DNA of 64,000 nt from positions 1 to 64,000 of the forward strand of contig NZ_JAOWLB010000023.1 of the NCBI RefSeq assembly GCF_025751555.1, in the 5' to 3' direction. Source of the DNA: Ruegeria aquimaris. GTDB taxonomy: Bacteria; Pseudomonadota; Alphaproteobacteria; Rhodobacterales; Rhodobacteraceae. The position numbers and the translations under genes are program-made. The notes beneath the pieces were generated by a model. That model searched no databases. It worked only from the letters and a program-made list of their open reading frames with translations, and was not told the DNA's origin. How positions within the stretch are numbered: position 1 is the first letter of the stretch; each line of letters begins with the position of its first letter. Of the stretch, positions 1-9,991 are shown in pieces.

Positions 1-18
1 AAAACGCCCCCGGACGCT

Positions 19-66
19 GTACAAAACGGTCAATCCACCGCCGGGGACAGGTACAAAACGGTCAAT
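19..66. repeat. Two exact 16-bp direct repeats, 32 bp apart
   Basis: GTACAAAACGGTCAAT occurs exactly at 19-34 and again at 51-66, a 32-bp period (about three helical turns) on the same strand. Repeated short transposase-binding sites of this kind are usual at the ends of IS21-like insertion sequences, so this may be the tip of an insertion sequence lying left of the window. No transposase gene is visible here, and a protein-binding site for something else is equally possible. Confidence 0.45.
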
Positions 67-378
67 TCGCGGCTTTGGCCGGTGATCGCGGGACGGGGTG
101 CCCGGACCACTTTGGCGGCCTTGATCTTCCCGCCGGACCTCCCCGGTCCCGCTGGGCGCGCGGTTTCGCAGGCTCTCCTCAGCCATGACAGGTGGTTGGC
201 CGATGCGCCGGAAACGCCCGAATGCGCGATCCGGCAGGGCCGCCGCAGGCAGAATCAGGATTTTATGTAAATTCTCCAGATATTTTGCTAGTCTGGTCGG
301 AACAGATTTTGAGATCGGTTTCTTTTCAGGTGTTCTGACAAGGGTTTCAGCCCTTGCCAAAGGGGGGAGTAAAGTTTC
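67..378. other. Intergenic region upstream of the first RTX gene
   Basis: No convincing gene. The left two thirds are GC-rich, and short frames over it have no recognisable content. From about 262 the sequence becomes more AT-rich, as expected of a promoter region, but I cannot name clear -35/-10 boxes. A strong purine-rich ribosome binding site, AGGGGGGAG at about 360-368, sits about 10 bases before the ATG at 379. Confidence 0.5.
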
Positions 379-3300
379 ATGGCTAAGTTCAAGGGAAACA
401 ATGGTGACGACGCGATCATCGGCACCGCGCTGGACGACGATATCGACGGCCAGCACGGCAACGACACCCTGAGCGGTCTCGGCGGCAACGACAATATCCG
501 CGGCCAGCACGGCATGGACGATATTTCCGGCGGCGACGGCAACGATACCCTGGTCGGTCATCACGATGCCGATACGGTCCATGGCGGCGACGGCGATGAC
601 GTGGTGTTTGGCGATGTCGGCGGCAACGGCCCGGGATCGAGCTACTGGAACAGTGCCGACGGACCCGGGGACGGCGACAGTTCCGATGACCTGGTCGATG
701 GCGGCGCCGGCAATGACTATGTCTTCGGCGGCGGCGGCAATGACGAGGCGATCTATGACCTGACCGAAAACGCCGGTGCGATGGACTATTACGCCGGCGG
801 CAGCGGCATCGACACGCTGACGCTCACCATGACGCTCAGCGACTGGTTCCGTATCGAGGTGCAGAACGACATCGCCGCCTTCCTGAATTTTGTAGCAGTC
901 AATATCGACCCGCTGACCGGCGAGGCCAACGGGCAAGGGTTCGACTTTGCGGCCTTCGGGCTGACCGCGCGCGAGTTCGAGGATATGCGGGTCTTTGTCG
1001 ACGGGGTCGAGTTGAGCCCCGAGGACGACCCGGTCACCGCCAATGACGACAGCGCCTCGCTGACCGAAGACGATGGCGATACCGCGCTCGGCAATGTTCT
1101 GACGAATGACGTGGTGCCCGATCTGGTCTATCAGGTGGCGCTGGTCTCGGGGCCTGCCAAGGGTGTCCTGACCTTCAACGAAGGCCTGCCCGGAGCGCCC
1201 GATGGCAGCTTCAGCTATGATCCGAACGGCGAATTCGAATATCTCGCGCTGGGTGAAAGCGAGGATGTCACCTTTGTCTACGAGGTGACGGATGCCAATC
1301 GCGACACCGATCAGGCCACGGTGACGATCACCGTCAACGGGGTGAATGACCCCCCCGTCGCCAATGACGATGCGGTCACCACCGATGAGAACACCGCCGT
1401 CACCGTCGATGTGCTGGCCAATGACACCGATGTGGATACCAGCGACACCCATACGGTCGACGCGGTCGCGATCGCGTCGGGGCTCGGCTCTGTCTCGATC
1501 AGCGGCAACCAGGTCCATTGGGACCCGGGCACCGATTATGACTATCTCGCGGTCGGCGAAAGCGCGCAGGTGGTGATCGACTATGACATGTCGGACAATA
1601 ACGGCGGCACCGACAGCGCTCAGCTGGTCATCACCGTCGACGGGGTGAACGACGATCCCGTCGCCAATGACGATGTGGCCACGACCGACGAGGATACGCC
1701 CGTCGATATCGACGTGCTGGCCAATGACACCGACGTGGATGCCAGCGACGACTTGATGCCCTCCGCCTTCTCGGCCCTGCATGGCACGGTCGATCTGAAC
1801 AATGACGGCACGCTGCGCTATACGCCGGATGCCAACTACTTCGGGCCGGACACGCTCAGCTATACCGTTTCGGACGGGAATGGCGGCAGCGCCAGCGCCG
1901 AGGTCGCTATCACCGTGCATCCGGTCAACGACCCGCCGGTTTCGCTCGACCTGCCAGAGGTGGCGAACGAGGCGGACGGGCCGTTCTACATCATCCAGCT
2001 GGACGATCAGGTTCTGGATGTGGACGGCGACAACCTGACCTTCTCGTTCATCAATATCGACCGTGGCGCCACCCCGATCCCGTTCGAGGTGTTCGGCGCT
2101 AACAATGAATTCATCCGGATCAATGTCGAGGCGCTCGGGCTGGACACAGGTGACAGCCTGAGCACCCAGTTCCGCTATCGGGTCAGCGACGGCAACGGCG
2201 AAACAGATACCGGTTTCGTGCCGCTGACCATCAATGGGGCCGATGACACGCCGCCACCGGCAAACCGGGCGCCGGAGGCTGATGCCCATAGCATCGACGC
2301 CAACGAGGGTGGCGGCACCATCGTGATCCCGATTTCCAGCTTTGCCAGCGATCCCGATGGCGATGCATTGCTTGTGACCGCGCTGACTGGCACGGTCATG
2401 GGGGTACCCGGCAGCAACGTCGCCTTCAGCCAGAGCGAGGGCAATATCCTCATCGACCCCAGGCAATTCTTTGTCCAGGAAGGCGAACCGGTGCCCGAGG
2501 ATTCAGGCGACCTGATCCTGTCGGGCGGTGAACTGGCCAACCTGGCGCTGAGTTTCACGGTCGAAGATCCCGCCGGGTTGAGCGCGTCCAACGTGATCAC
2601 CCTGAACCTGACCGGGGACGAGCCGGATCTCACACCCCGAAATGTGGCCCCGACCGCGCTGAACATTCCGGGCGCGCCGGGCTACCCGAGCGTACCCGAT
2701 TTCCCGAGTCCAACTCCGGGCACGGTGGTGGTGGATGACCCCGCCGTCACCACGTTCACCATCGATTTCGACGATCTGATCGGGGATCCCGACAATGGCC
2801 AGCCAGGCGATCTGGCCGCTGCGCTGGTGGTGACCCCGGGAAATCTGGTGATCGGCGGCAGTGACGGCACACCGATCACCGTGCCCTATAGCTTCGACGA
2901 CACCACCAATGAAATGGTAATCACCCTTGCCAATTTCGGCCTTGCCGATGGCGAGAGCGTGCTGGCGACAATGACATACGAGGTGGCCGAAGGCCCGGAT
3001 GTCACGCGGGGCCAGATCGCGATCAACTTCACCAACCCCGCGCCGGATACGCCGCCAGCCCCCGACAACCGGGTGCTGGATTTCGAATCTTTCGCCGCCG
3101 ATCCCGGCTTTGTCATCCCGCTGGGAACCCTGAACGCGCCGGTTGGCGGCGACGCCCTCGTACCGAATTACCAGGGCCTGATCTTTCAGGGATCGGCCGC
3201 AGTGATCGAGACCAACGAGCTGGGTGGCGGCAGCGGCCGCGATACCGGCTCCTCGGGACTCGTCAACGGCCAGACCACGCCGGGGGAGGATAGCCACAAT

Positions 3301-3852
3301 GTGCTGGTCGGTACCTTCAACACGCTGCGGGTGCCGGTGACCGATCCGGTGACCGGCGAACCGGTGCTCGACCGCAATGGCGATCCGCTCTTCGAGACCG
3401 TGCGGGACAATGATTTTGCCATGCTGGCGCCGGGCATGAGCTTTGGCATCGGTGATCCGGGGCTGTTCTACACTCAATTGCCTGCCGGCAGCACGCCCTC
3501 CCTGCCAACCGTCCTGCCCGAAAGTGTGGACAACACTTTCAATCTGGACGGGCTGTCGCTGAACGTGATCGGCAATGACGGGGTAACGGTCACTGCAACC
3601 ACCTATCGCCTTGCGATTGTCGAGGGAGAGCCGGCTGATTTCGGCGGGGGCAACAATTATTACTATGCCCTTGTCGCAGCCGATACGTTCAACTTCACCG
3701 CCGACGCATCGACCCCGGCCGAAATCATCGATTTCAACACCGTTGCCGGGCCGATCACCGATGTGAGCGCCTTTGACGATATCTATGCGATCAGCTTCGC
3801 CACCGATGATGGCAGCGCCATGGTGTTCGACGATATCCTGTTCACTGTCTGA
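379..3852 (+). CDS. RTX / cadherin-like repeat protein (probable adhesin)
   Basis: A 1157-residue, strongly acidic protein. Residues about 10-125 are RTX nonapeptide repeats (GGxGxDxx), which bind calcium. Residues about 214-520 hold three tandem bacterial cadherin-like/VCBS-type domains, each opening with a variant of VANDD followed by VLANDTDVD. The second and third domains are alike even at DNA level (about 1354-1450 and 1658-1745). The remainder is further beta-rich sequence of no family I can name. There is no classical signal peptide. Unlike the other RTX proteins here it does not end in the shared C-terminal module; it ends in FDDILFTV, still an acidic-hydrophobic tail. A good ribosome binding site supports the start. 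Probable extracellular adhesin, transport route uncertain. Confidence 0.85.
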   Translation: MAKFKGNNGDDAIIGTALDDDIDGQHGNDTLSGLGGNDNIRGQHGMDDISGGDGNDTLVGHHDADTVHGGDGDDVVFGDVGGNGPGSSYWNSADGPGDGDSSDDLVDGGAGNDYVFGGGGNDEAIYDLTENAGAMDYYAGGSGIDTLTLTMTLSDWFRIEVQNDIAAFLNFVAVNIDPLTGEANGQGFDFAAFGLTAREFEDMRVFVDGVELSPEDDPVTANDDSASLTEDDGDTALGNVLTNDVVPDLVYQVALVSGPAKGVLTFNEGLPGAPDGSFSYDPNGEFEYLALGESEDVTFVYEVTDANRDTDQATVTITVNGVNDPPVANDDAVTTDENTAVTVDVLANDTDVDTSDTHTVDAVAIASGLGSVSISGNQVHWDPGTDYDYLAVGESAQVVIDYDMSDNNGGTDSAQLVITVDGVNDDPVANDDVATTDEDTPVDIDVLANDTDVDASDDLMPSAFSALHGTVDLNNDGTLRYTPDANYFGPDTLSYTVSDGNGGSASAEVAITVHPVNDPPVSLDLPEVANEADGPFYIIQLDDQVLDVDGDNLTFSFINIDRGATPIPFEVFGANNEFIRINVEALGLDTGDSLSTQFRYRVSDGNGETDTGFVPLTINGADDTPPPANRAPEADAHSIDANEGGGTIVIPISSFASDPDGDALLVTALTGTVMGVPGSNVAFSQSEGNILIDPRQFFVQEGEPVPEDSGDLILSGGELANLALSFTVEDPAGLSASNVITLNLTGDEPDLTPRNVAPTALNIPGAPGYPSVPDFPSPTPGTVVVDDPAVTTFTIDFDDLIGDPDNGQPGDLAAALVVTPGNLVIGGSDGTPITVPYSFDDTTNEMVITLANFGLADGESVLATMTYEVAEGPDVTRGQIAINFTNPAPDTPPAPDNRVLDFESFAADPGFVIPLGTLNAPVGGDALVPNYQGLIFQGSAAVIETNELGGGSGRDTGSSGLVNGQTTPGEDSHNVLVGTFNTLRVPVTDPVTGEPVLDRNGDPLFETVRDNDFAMLAPGMSFGIGDPGLFYTQLPAGSTPSLPTVLPESVDNTFNLDGLSLNVIGNDGVTVTATTYRLAIVEGEPADFGGGNNYYYALVAADTFNFTADASTPAEIIDFNTVAGPITDVSAFDDIYAISFATDDGSAMVFDDILFTV

Positions 3853-3861
3853 AACAGGCTT

Positions 3862-3885
3862 GGGCCGCTCCGATGGGAGCGGCCC
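3862..3885. terminator. Hairpin between convergent RTX genes
   Basis: GGGCCGCTCC at 3862-3871 pairs perfectly with GGAGCGGCCC at 3876-3885 around a 4-base loop. No T-tract follows. It sits in the 48-bp gap between the stop of the rightward gene and the stop of the leftward one, so it could serve both. Confidence 0.65.
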
Positions 3886-3900
3886 GGGACCCGGACCCGC

Positions 3901-6345
3901 TCAGAGCAGCAGGTTGTAATACTCGGGTGAGCCGTCGATCTGCAGACGGATCGCCGCCTCACCCTCGCCATCGACCAGCGCCCAGATGATCTGCCCCGTG
4001 GGGCGATAGATCACAAAGGCCTCCTTGACCGCGTCGTCGCCGGCGCGCTCGCCCTCGGCATCCGCGGTATGGGCGAAGTTCACCTGGAAATCCGCGCGCG
4101 TGGCACTGCGGTTGCCAAAGAGCAGAACGTCCCCCTCGGCGGCGGTGAAATCCTGCACCCAGTCCGAGCCGTGACCCTCGACACCCACGTGAAAGAACTT
4201 GTCGGCCCCGGTGCCGCCGTTGATCCGGTCATGGCCATAGCCGCCATTGACGAAATCATTGCCGGCACCGCCATAGATCAGGTCGGAAAAGCTCGACCCG
4301 GTGATCACATCGTCGCCGTCCTGGCCCTGGATCTCGTCGACCCCGGCATCGCCCGCGATGGTGTCGTTGCCACCCATCCCGAACAGCAGGTCGTTCCCCG
4401 GGCCGCCGGTGATCCAGTCGTTCCCCTCTCCGGCATAGATGATGTCGCGCAGGTCGCCGCCGGAATTGCCCCCGATGAGGTAATCGTCCCCGTCGCCGCC
4501 ATTGATCGTGTCCGACCCGTCGCCGCCGTCGATCGTGTCGTTCCCGGCTTCTCCGGCCAGGCGGTCGCTGCCACCATGGCCCTGCAGGACGTCGTTGCCC
4601 GCGCCACCGGTCAACCGGTTGTCGCCGTGATCTCCGGAGAGGCTCTCCCCCCCGGTCCCGCCGCCACCGGTACCCCCACCTGTTCCGCCGCCGCCTTCCC
4701 CGGCGCCGTCGCCATCCTCGACGGCGACATTGCCCGTGGGCAGGTGCTGGGCATTCAGGATCATCCCGGTCGTGAACATCTCGGGTGTCAGACGTATCCC
4801 GGAGGCACCGGTCAGTTCGACCCAAAGAGCGCCAAAGCGCAGGATCACACCGGTGCTGACCGACGCGAAGGTGACCTGCCCGATATCGTAGAGAAAGGGC
4901 AGGGTGGACAGGTCAAGCCGATCCCGGCCGGGATCGAAATCCAGCACCCGGCCAAGCCGCCCCTCGGCATCGGCGCGCCCGGGACGGAAGACGAATGTAT
5001 CCGCGCCGCCACCGCCGCGCAGCCGGTCGGCGCCGCCGCCCGAGATCAGCACATCGTTGCGATCGCTGCCGGTCAGTTCGGCGCCACTGCCATTCCCTTG
5101 CAGGATCAGTCCCAGCGCGGAGAGATCGGCCCGGATCTGGCTGATCCCCGGCTCGGCCCCGGAACTGCTGAAAACCTGCAACTCGGTCCCGATCACCACC
5201 GCGTCCAGAGCGCTGACATTGGTCAGGGTCGCGGCCCGACTGTCGGCGAGGCTGTCGAGATGCAGCAACCGCCCGTCGGGCAGCAGCGCAAACAGGCTGA
5301 TACCGTCATCGGCGCCCGCCGCCAGCACGAACTGCCAGTCGCCCCAGCGGGCACTGGCCAGCCGGGTGGCATCGTCGAACCGCGTCATCCGGGTGTCGCC
5401 CACATGGTCGGTGGCGGTCAGCGTACCGTCGGAGCCGACCCGGTACACGCTCAGCGAGGCGCTGCCCGCGGCGGCCAGAACCGCAAAATCCTGCCCGGCC
5501 AGCCGCAGGGTCTCAAGTGCTGTCGGGGTGGCAAAACCGGGGCCTTCGGGGCCGCCCGCGCGGTCGAGCAGGGTCAGCCGCCCATTGCCCGCAACCTGAT
5601 AGCTGAACAGGCTGCCACCGCCCTCGCCGCCGGTCCCGGCGGCCAGCAGGATCCCCCCGGCGGTCAGCGCCAGGGCGGTAAACCCCGCCTCCGCCTCGTT
5701 CATCCGGTTGAGCGGCGCAAGCTGCCCCGTGGCATCCAGCGCATGGGTGGCGATCTCATCCCCGATCCCCGGCAGGGCCACGACCACCGTCCGGCCGCCG
5801 AACTCTCCGGCAACCGCGGCGCGCGCCGCCGCGATCGGGCTGCCGCCCGGCAGCATCGCCTGACCCGCACCGAGGCTTTCCGTCAGTTGATACGAGATCC
5901 ACATGGGCAGGCCGGTGCCCAGCGGCACCACCCGGGCGCCGCCGCCGGTCTCCAGGGTCAGCAGGTCCACACCCGAGCCGCCGACCCGACCCGGGCCATA
6001 GGACTGCATCGTCTCGAACCGGGCCATTGCGCCGCCGGACAGACGGAACGCGCCCAACCCGCCACCGGTCTCGGTCGCCGCCAGAACATGTGTCACGCCA
6101 CCGGCCTCGACGACCTCGAGATCGGCAATGGACACCTCGAAGGGCAGCCCGGACAGATCGAGCAGCCCCTGGAATTGCAAAGACAGCACCCCCGTGCCCT
6201 CCGCCCGTTTCACCCACCACGGGGGCAGGGTGGACGGGCCCAGGGACGCCGGGCGGATCGGCAATGTGGCGAAACCGGGGAGGTTGTCGCCGAATTGATC
6301 CGTATTTTCAGTGTATTGATGACGATATTGCCTGCCGGGCGGCAT
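3901..6345 (-). CDS. RTX protein with N-terminal beta-propeller-like region
   Basis: Up to 814 residues. Residues about 55-410 contain repeated beta-strand units resembling lactonase/YVTN-type propellers (for example segments ending [17 protein letters not shown]). A first small RTX block follows at about 420-450, then a spacer and a second RTX block from about 575. The last 156 residues (3901-4371) are the module shared with four other proteins here, with [13 protein letters not shown] at its core, ending YYNLLL. The first in-frame ATG (6345) lies in the loop of the terminator hairpin of the gene upstream, so the true start may be later. GTG at 6189, preceded by GGAGGG, is a good candidate. 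Probably secreted by a type I system encoded elsewhere. Confidence 0.82.
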   Translation of the reverse strand: MPPGRQYRHQYTENTDQFGDNLPGFATLPIRPASLGPSTLPPWWVKRAEGTGVLSLQFQGLLDLSGLPFEVSIADLEVVEAGGVTHVLAATETGGGLGAFRLSGGAMARFETMQSYGPGRVGGSGVDLLTLETGGGARVVPLGTGLPMWISYQLTESLGAGQAMLPGGSPIAAARAAVAGEFGGRTVVVALPGIGDEIATHALDATGQLAPLNRMNEAEAGFTALALTAGGILLAAGTGGEGGGSLFSYQVAGNGRLTLLDRAGGPEGPGFATPTALETLRLAGQDFAVLAAAGSASLSVYRVGSDGTLTATDHVGDTRMTRFDDATRLASARWGDWQFVLAAGADDGISLFALLPDGRLLHLDSLADSRAATLTNVSALDAVVIGTELQVFSSSGAEPGISQIRADLSALGLILQGNGSGAELTGSDRNDVLISGGGADRLRGGGGADTFVFRPGRADAEGRLGRVLDFDPGRDRLDLSTLPFLYDIGQVTFASVSTGVILRFGALWVELTGASGIRLTPEMFTTGMILNAQHLPTGNVAVEDGDGAGEGGGGTGGGTGGGGTGGESLSGDHGDNRLTGGAGNDVLQGHGGSDRLAGEAGNDTIDGGDGSDTINGGDGDDYLIGGNSGGDLRDIIYAGEGNDWITGGPGNDLLFGMGGNDTIAGDAGVDEIQGQDGDDVITGSSFSDLIYGGAGNDFVNGGYGHDRINGGTGADKFFHVGVEGHGSDWVQDFTAAEGDVLLFGNRSATRADFQVNFAHTADAEGERAGDDAVKEAFVIYRPTGQIIWALVDGEGEAAIRLQIDGSPEYYNLLL

Positions 6346-6354
6346 GGCCCGGCA
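6333..6354 (-). terminator. Hairpin after the 6365-8812 gene, overlapping the next start
   Basis: TGCCGGGC at 6333-6340 pairs with GCCCGGCA at 6347-6354 around a 6-base loop, just after the stop of the leftward gene above. The loop contains the first possible ATG of the following leftward gene. No T-run follows, so it may act as a weak terminator or as a translation-control hairpin. Confidence 0.5.
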
Positions 6355-6364
6355 AGCATCTGTC

Positions 6365-8812
6365 TCAGATCAGCAGGTCGAAGACATCCGCCCCGATCTG
6401 GAGATTGATCGCGGACTGGCCGCCACCATCGACCAGCGCCCACATGATCTGTCCGGTGGGCCGGTAGATCACGAAGGCCTCCATCACGTCGTCATCCCCG
6501 GCACGCTCGCCCTCGGCGTTTTCGGTATGGGCGAAGTTGACCTGGAAATCATCCCGGGTGGCCGAGGCGATGCCGAAGAGCAGTACATCGGCCTCGCCGG
6601 CGCTGTAATCCTGCACCCAGTCCGATCCGTGACCCTCGACTCCGACATGAAAGAACTTGTCGGCGCCGGTACCGCCGTTGATCCGGTCGTGCCCGAAGCC
6701 GCCGTTGACGAAATCGTTGCCATCGCCGCCATAGACAAGGTCGGAAAACGCCGAGCCGGTGATCACGTCATCGCCGGTCTGGCCCTGCAACTCGTCGACA
6801 CCAAACCCGCCGGCAATGGTGTCATTGCCCGCCATGCCAAAGATCTGGTCGTTGCCCGCGCCGCCGTCGATCCAGTCATCGCCGCTGCCGCCATAGATCA
6901 CGTCGCGCAGATCGTCCGGAGAGCCGCCGCCGGACAGCGAATCGTCGCCCTCGCCGCCATTGATCGTGTCCGATCCCTCGCCGCCGTCGATACTGTCGGC
7001 GCCGTCGCCGCCGCGCAGGGTGTCGTTGCCGCCGCCGCCGTCGATACTGTCGTCCCCGCCGCCGCCATCGACCACGTCGTCGCCGCCACCCGAGGTCAGC
7101 GTCTCATTACCCTCACCGCCACTCAGCGTGTCCGAGCCACCGCCACCGACGGTGGTGCCCGGTTCGGGGAACAAGTCATTGACCAGAACCGCCTGGTCGT
7201 TGAAGCCCAGCTCCTCGATGCCGACCAGCGTGTCGGTGCCCAGCGAACTGACCACCTGGATCGCGCCCGAGGCCAGCTGGGTGATGGTCGCATCATCCCG
7301 GTTGATGCCCCAGAACTGGGCGCTGTCAAAACCGCTGCCGCCATCGATCGAGTCATTGCCGCCGTCGCCGACCAGGGTGTCGTCACCGCCACGACCCAGC
7401 AGGGTGTCATTGCCACCCCGGCCCCGAATCTGGTTGTTGCCGCCATTGCCCGCCAGCATGTCGCTGGCTTCGAGCGAGCCGTTCACATCCTCGATCCGGG
7501 TCAGCGAATGGCTGAAGGTGGTGCCGCGCCAGATGCCGGTGGCGGTGCCCGCGGCCAGGTCGACATCGACCGCCTCAACCCGGTTGCGGTCATAGCGCAC
7601 CAGGTCGCGGCCAGCGCCGCCGTCCAGCGTGTCATCGCCGGCCATCAGGATGAAGCGCTCGTCGCGGGCCGAGCCGGTGATCTGGTCAGTGTGCATCGAG
7701 CCGCGGATTTCCCCCGCAAAGCCGGTGACCGTGTCGTTGCCGCCATGGCCGTCCTGGATGATGCCGGTGGCCAGATCGGCCACGATCCCGCCGGGCGAGG
7801 CGCGGTAATCCAGCCGCACGGTGCCGTCGCTGGCACCAATGTTGATCCGGTCGTCACCGCCCAGGCCACGCACCTGGAGAAAGCCGCGATCGGCACTGGT
7901 CACGTTCAGCGTATCGGCAAAGGAGGTGCCATGCACGCCCAGCCCCCCGCCCAGGATCGCCTCGGCCGGGTTCAGCAGGGTGGTGGTGCCGCCCGCGCCC
8001 TTGTCGATGCGGCCCACATTGGTGGTGCCGTTGATATCGGCGGTGATGCCCGCGCTCAGCCCGTCGCCATGGGCGATATCGACATAAGAATCGCTGCTGC
8101 GGGTGTCCGACAGGTCCACCACATCCCTGCCTGTGCCGGGATCGACATAGGCCCCGGTATAGCCGCTTTCGCCATCGACCAGCACCAGGTCGTCACCGCC
8201 TTGGGTGCGCACCTCGTCATACCCGCCGCCGCCGACGGTGACGTAATCGTTGCCCCCGCCGGTGGTCACCTCATTATCGGCCGGATCCATGCTGGTGACG
8301 GTTTCGCCGCTATGGATCATGCTGACCGGCGCAAGCGGGATCGAGGCGCCGGGCGCAAACGGGCCGCTGGTGACCGGACCGGCGCCGGTGATGGTGCTCT
8401 CAAAGCTGTTCCAGGCCGCGACCGGGTCCGCGGTGTCGGGAAAGTCCGGCAGCAGGGCACCGCCCAGGCGGAAATACCAGTCCTCGGCCGGTTGGCCCGG
8501 CGGGCCATAGTGGAAGCTGATGAAATATGTGGTCTGTCCGGCGAAATGAACCTGACCGGCATAGCTGTCGGTCTCGTCCAGCTCGGGCCCCAGCAGATCG
8601 ACGCCCAGCATGCCGGACACATCGCCGATGATCAGGGGGAGCGGCTCGTCGGCGGGGTCTGGCACCGGGTTCGCGGGGTTCTCGAACCGGTAGATCAGGT
8701 TCGGCAGGGTCCCGTCGGGCATGGTCACGGTCAGGGACGTGTCGGTGACACTGGTCACATTATCCGCCAGGTCATAGGTGACCTTGTAGCCCAGCAATGT
8801 ATAGCGCGTCAT
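6365..8812 (-). CDS. RTX calcium-binding repeat protein
   Basis: An 815-residue acidic protein. Residues 1-170 form a non-repetitive domain I do not recognise. From about 180 the protein is built of RTX repeats interrupted by short non-repeat strands, including a segment near 395-430 ending in a 'RIEDVNGS' turn typical of hemolysin-type repeat proteins. A dense RTX block occupies about 560-660, and the last 154 residues (6365-6829) are the shared C-terminal module ending VFDLLI. A ribosome binding site GGGGAGA (about 8820-8826) precedes the ATG. No signal peptide. Probable calcium-dependent extracellular protein exported by type I secretion. It is transcribed in the same direction as the 3901-6345 gene, 19 bp from its first possible ATG. 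Confidence 0.83.
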   Translation of the reverse strand: MTRYTLLGYKVTYDLADNVTSVTDTSLTVTMPDGTLPNLIYRFENPANPVPDPADEPLPLIIGDVSGMLGVDLLGPELDETDSYAGQVHFAGQTTYFISFHYGPPGQPAEDWYFRLGGALLPDFPDTADPVAAWNSFESTITGAGPVTSGPFAPGASIPLAPVSMIHSGETVTSMDPADNEVTTGGGNDYVTVGGGGYDEVRTQGGDDLVLVDGESGYTGAYVDPGTGRDVVDLSDTRSSDSYVDIAHGDGLSAGITADINGTTNVGRIDKGAGGTTTLLNPAEAILGGGLGVHGTSFADTLNVTSADRGFLQVRGLGGDDRINIGASDGTVRLDYRASPGGIVADLATGIIQDGHGGNDTVTGFAGEIRGSMHTDQITGSARDERFILMAGDDTLDGGAGRDLVRYDRNRVEAVDVDLAAGTATGIWRGTTFSHSLTRIEDVNGSLEASDMLAGNGGNNQIRGRGGNDTLLGRGGDDTLVGDGGNDSIDGGSGFDSAQFWGINRDDATITQLASGAIQVVSSLGTDTLVGIEELGFNDQAVLVNDLFPEPGTTVGGGGSDTLSGGEGNETLTSGGGDDVVDGGGGDDSIDGGGGNDTLRGGDGADSIDGGEGSDTINGGEGDDSLSGGGSPDDLRDVIYGGSGDDWIDGGAGNDQIFGMAGNDTIAGGFGVDELQGQTGDDVITGSAFSDLVYGGDGNDFVNGGFGHDRINGGTGADKFFHVGVEGHGSDWVQDYSAGEADVLLFGIASATRDDFQVNFAHTENAEGERAGDDDVMEAFVIYRPTGQIMWALVDGGGQSAINLQIGADVFDLLI

Positions 8813-9246
8813 ATACTTCTCCCCAGAAGCAAGTGTTTTTCTTGATCTATTTTGGAAAGGTCACGGGGGAAACTTGCAAAATCAAGTACTGGCGGGGCCG
8901 GGCCGGGCAGGTCGCTCGGACCTGTTGCATGACGTCCACGCCTCCTCCGCGACCAAACGCCGTGTCAATGATCTGAACGCTTGACGCACGAGAATCCGCA
9001 TGTTTCCCTTGACCCGTAGTAAAAGACTTCCCGGCTGTCTTATGGCGGGAAAAATTTTGATTGATCTATTCCGCGCCGGAACGGGCGGGACCAAGTGGAT
9101 GCGGCTGCGGGCATATTTTGGCCAGAAGGCAAGGCGCGGCGCATCCGGACAAGCGGGTGCATGGTTCAGGCAGGCCCCGCAGGATTGCACGGGAACTGGG
9201 GAGTATCTTGTCCAGGGATAAGGTCCAATCGACACGGTCAGCGGGC
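8813..9246. other. Divergent intergenic region
   Basis: 434 bp between the leftward RTX gene and the rightward small secreted protein gene. It should hold promoters for both. A TTGACC at 9009-9014 is a possible -35 but I see no matching -10 at normal spacing. Frames across it show no recognisable protein. Confidence 0.4.
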
Positions 9247-9951
9247 ATGTCTGTCCGGCTCCGGGACGGGCTGCGGTTCCGGGCGGCGGGTTCCCGGCCT
9301 GTCCGGTCGCGCCGCATCCTGCCGGTCTGCGTGTTCCTTGTCACATCGGCCACCGCGCTGTCCGCCGGGGCGCTGGGGCCGGGGTTCAGTCTTTTCAGGG
9401 CCTCCGTTTCGGGAGAATGCGGCATGATGCAGGGAGCCAGTGCAATGGTATCGAAAGCCGCTTACGAGATCTGCACGCTGGATGCCGGTCCGGCGGCGTT
9501 TTCGCATCCGGATCTGCGGCAGCTTCACGCCTCGCTGGCACCCGGCGAAAGCCGCGATGTCACCGACCGGTTCCTGCGCACGGACGAACGCTGGCCCTAT
9601 ACCGATGTGCGGGGGCCCGGAGCCAATACCGATCCGGATCTGCCCGATCCGTTTCGCGCGACCTATCTGATGAAGGCGGACGATCCGGCCTTTGACGGGC
9701 CGCTTCTGTTCGTCGCGCCCGCCCAGATCGAGCATAGCCTGGGGACAGCCGGGGCGGGCGAGACACGGCCCGATATCTGGACCATCACCGCCGGCCCCTA
9801 TGCGCCGACGGTCTATGGCCGGGTCCGGACCAGGGAGGGCAAGCTTGCGGATTTTGTCGCACATCCAACCCGACCCGGCACAGAGATTTTCGGCACCGCC
9901 GAACGTCTCGAATTGAGCCGAATGATCCGCCGCCAGCTTGGCGGCACGTAA
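9247..9951 (+). CDS. Hypothetical protein with N-terminal hydrophobic segment
   Basis: A 234-residue protein I do not recognise. Residues 1-32 are arginine-rich. Residues about 33-52 (ILPVCVFLVTSATALSAGA) are hydrophobic and could be a signal sequence or membrane anchor. The rest is a mixed domain with many Pro, Asp and Arg residues and a single run of aromatic-rich strands (about 170-200). The start is uncertain: the same frame stays open upstream to 9061 with a TTG, and no strong ribosome binding site precedes the ATG at 9247. It lies 40 bp before the metallopeptidase/integrin-like gene and points the same way. A role in that protein's export or control is possible but is only a guess from position. 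Confidence 0.6.
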   Translation: MSVRLRDGLRFRAAGSRPVRSRRILPVCVFLVTSATALSAGALGPGFSLFRASVSGECGMMQGASAMVSKAAYEICTLDAGPAAFSHPDLRQLHASLAPGESRDVTDRFLRTDERWPYTDVRGPGANTDPDLPDPFRATYLMKADDPAFDGPLLFVAPAQIEHSLGTAGAGETRPDIWTITAGPYAPTVYGRVRTREGKLADFVAHPTRPGTEIFGTAERLELSRMIRRQLGGT

Positions 9952-9991
9952 GACATTAAGACGATTGTGTTTCTGAAAGGGGGAAACAGAT

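Noticed and set aside
82-472. Short open frames over the left edge
   Set aside because: No ribosome binding site, no recognisable product, and overlap with the first RTX gene and its leader.
2503-3477. A 324-codon minus-strand frame inside the first RTX gene
   Set aside because: It lies wholly inside a confident gene on the other strand and has no recognisable domain.
9009-9043. TTGACC with TCTTAT as a promoter for the 9247 gene
   Set aside because: The spacing of 23 bp is too long for a normal sigma-70 promoter.
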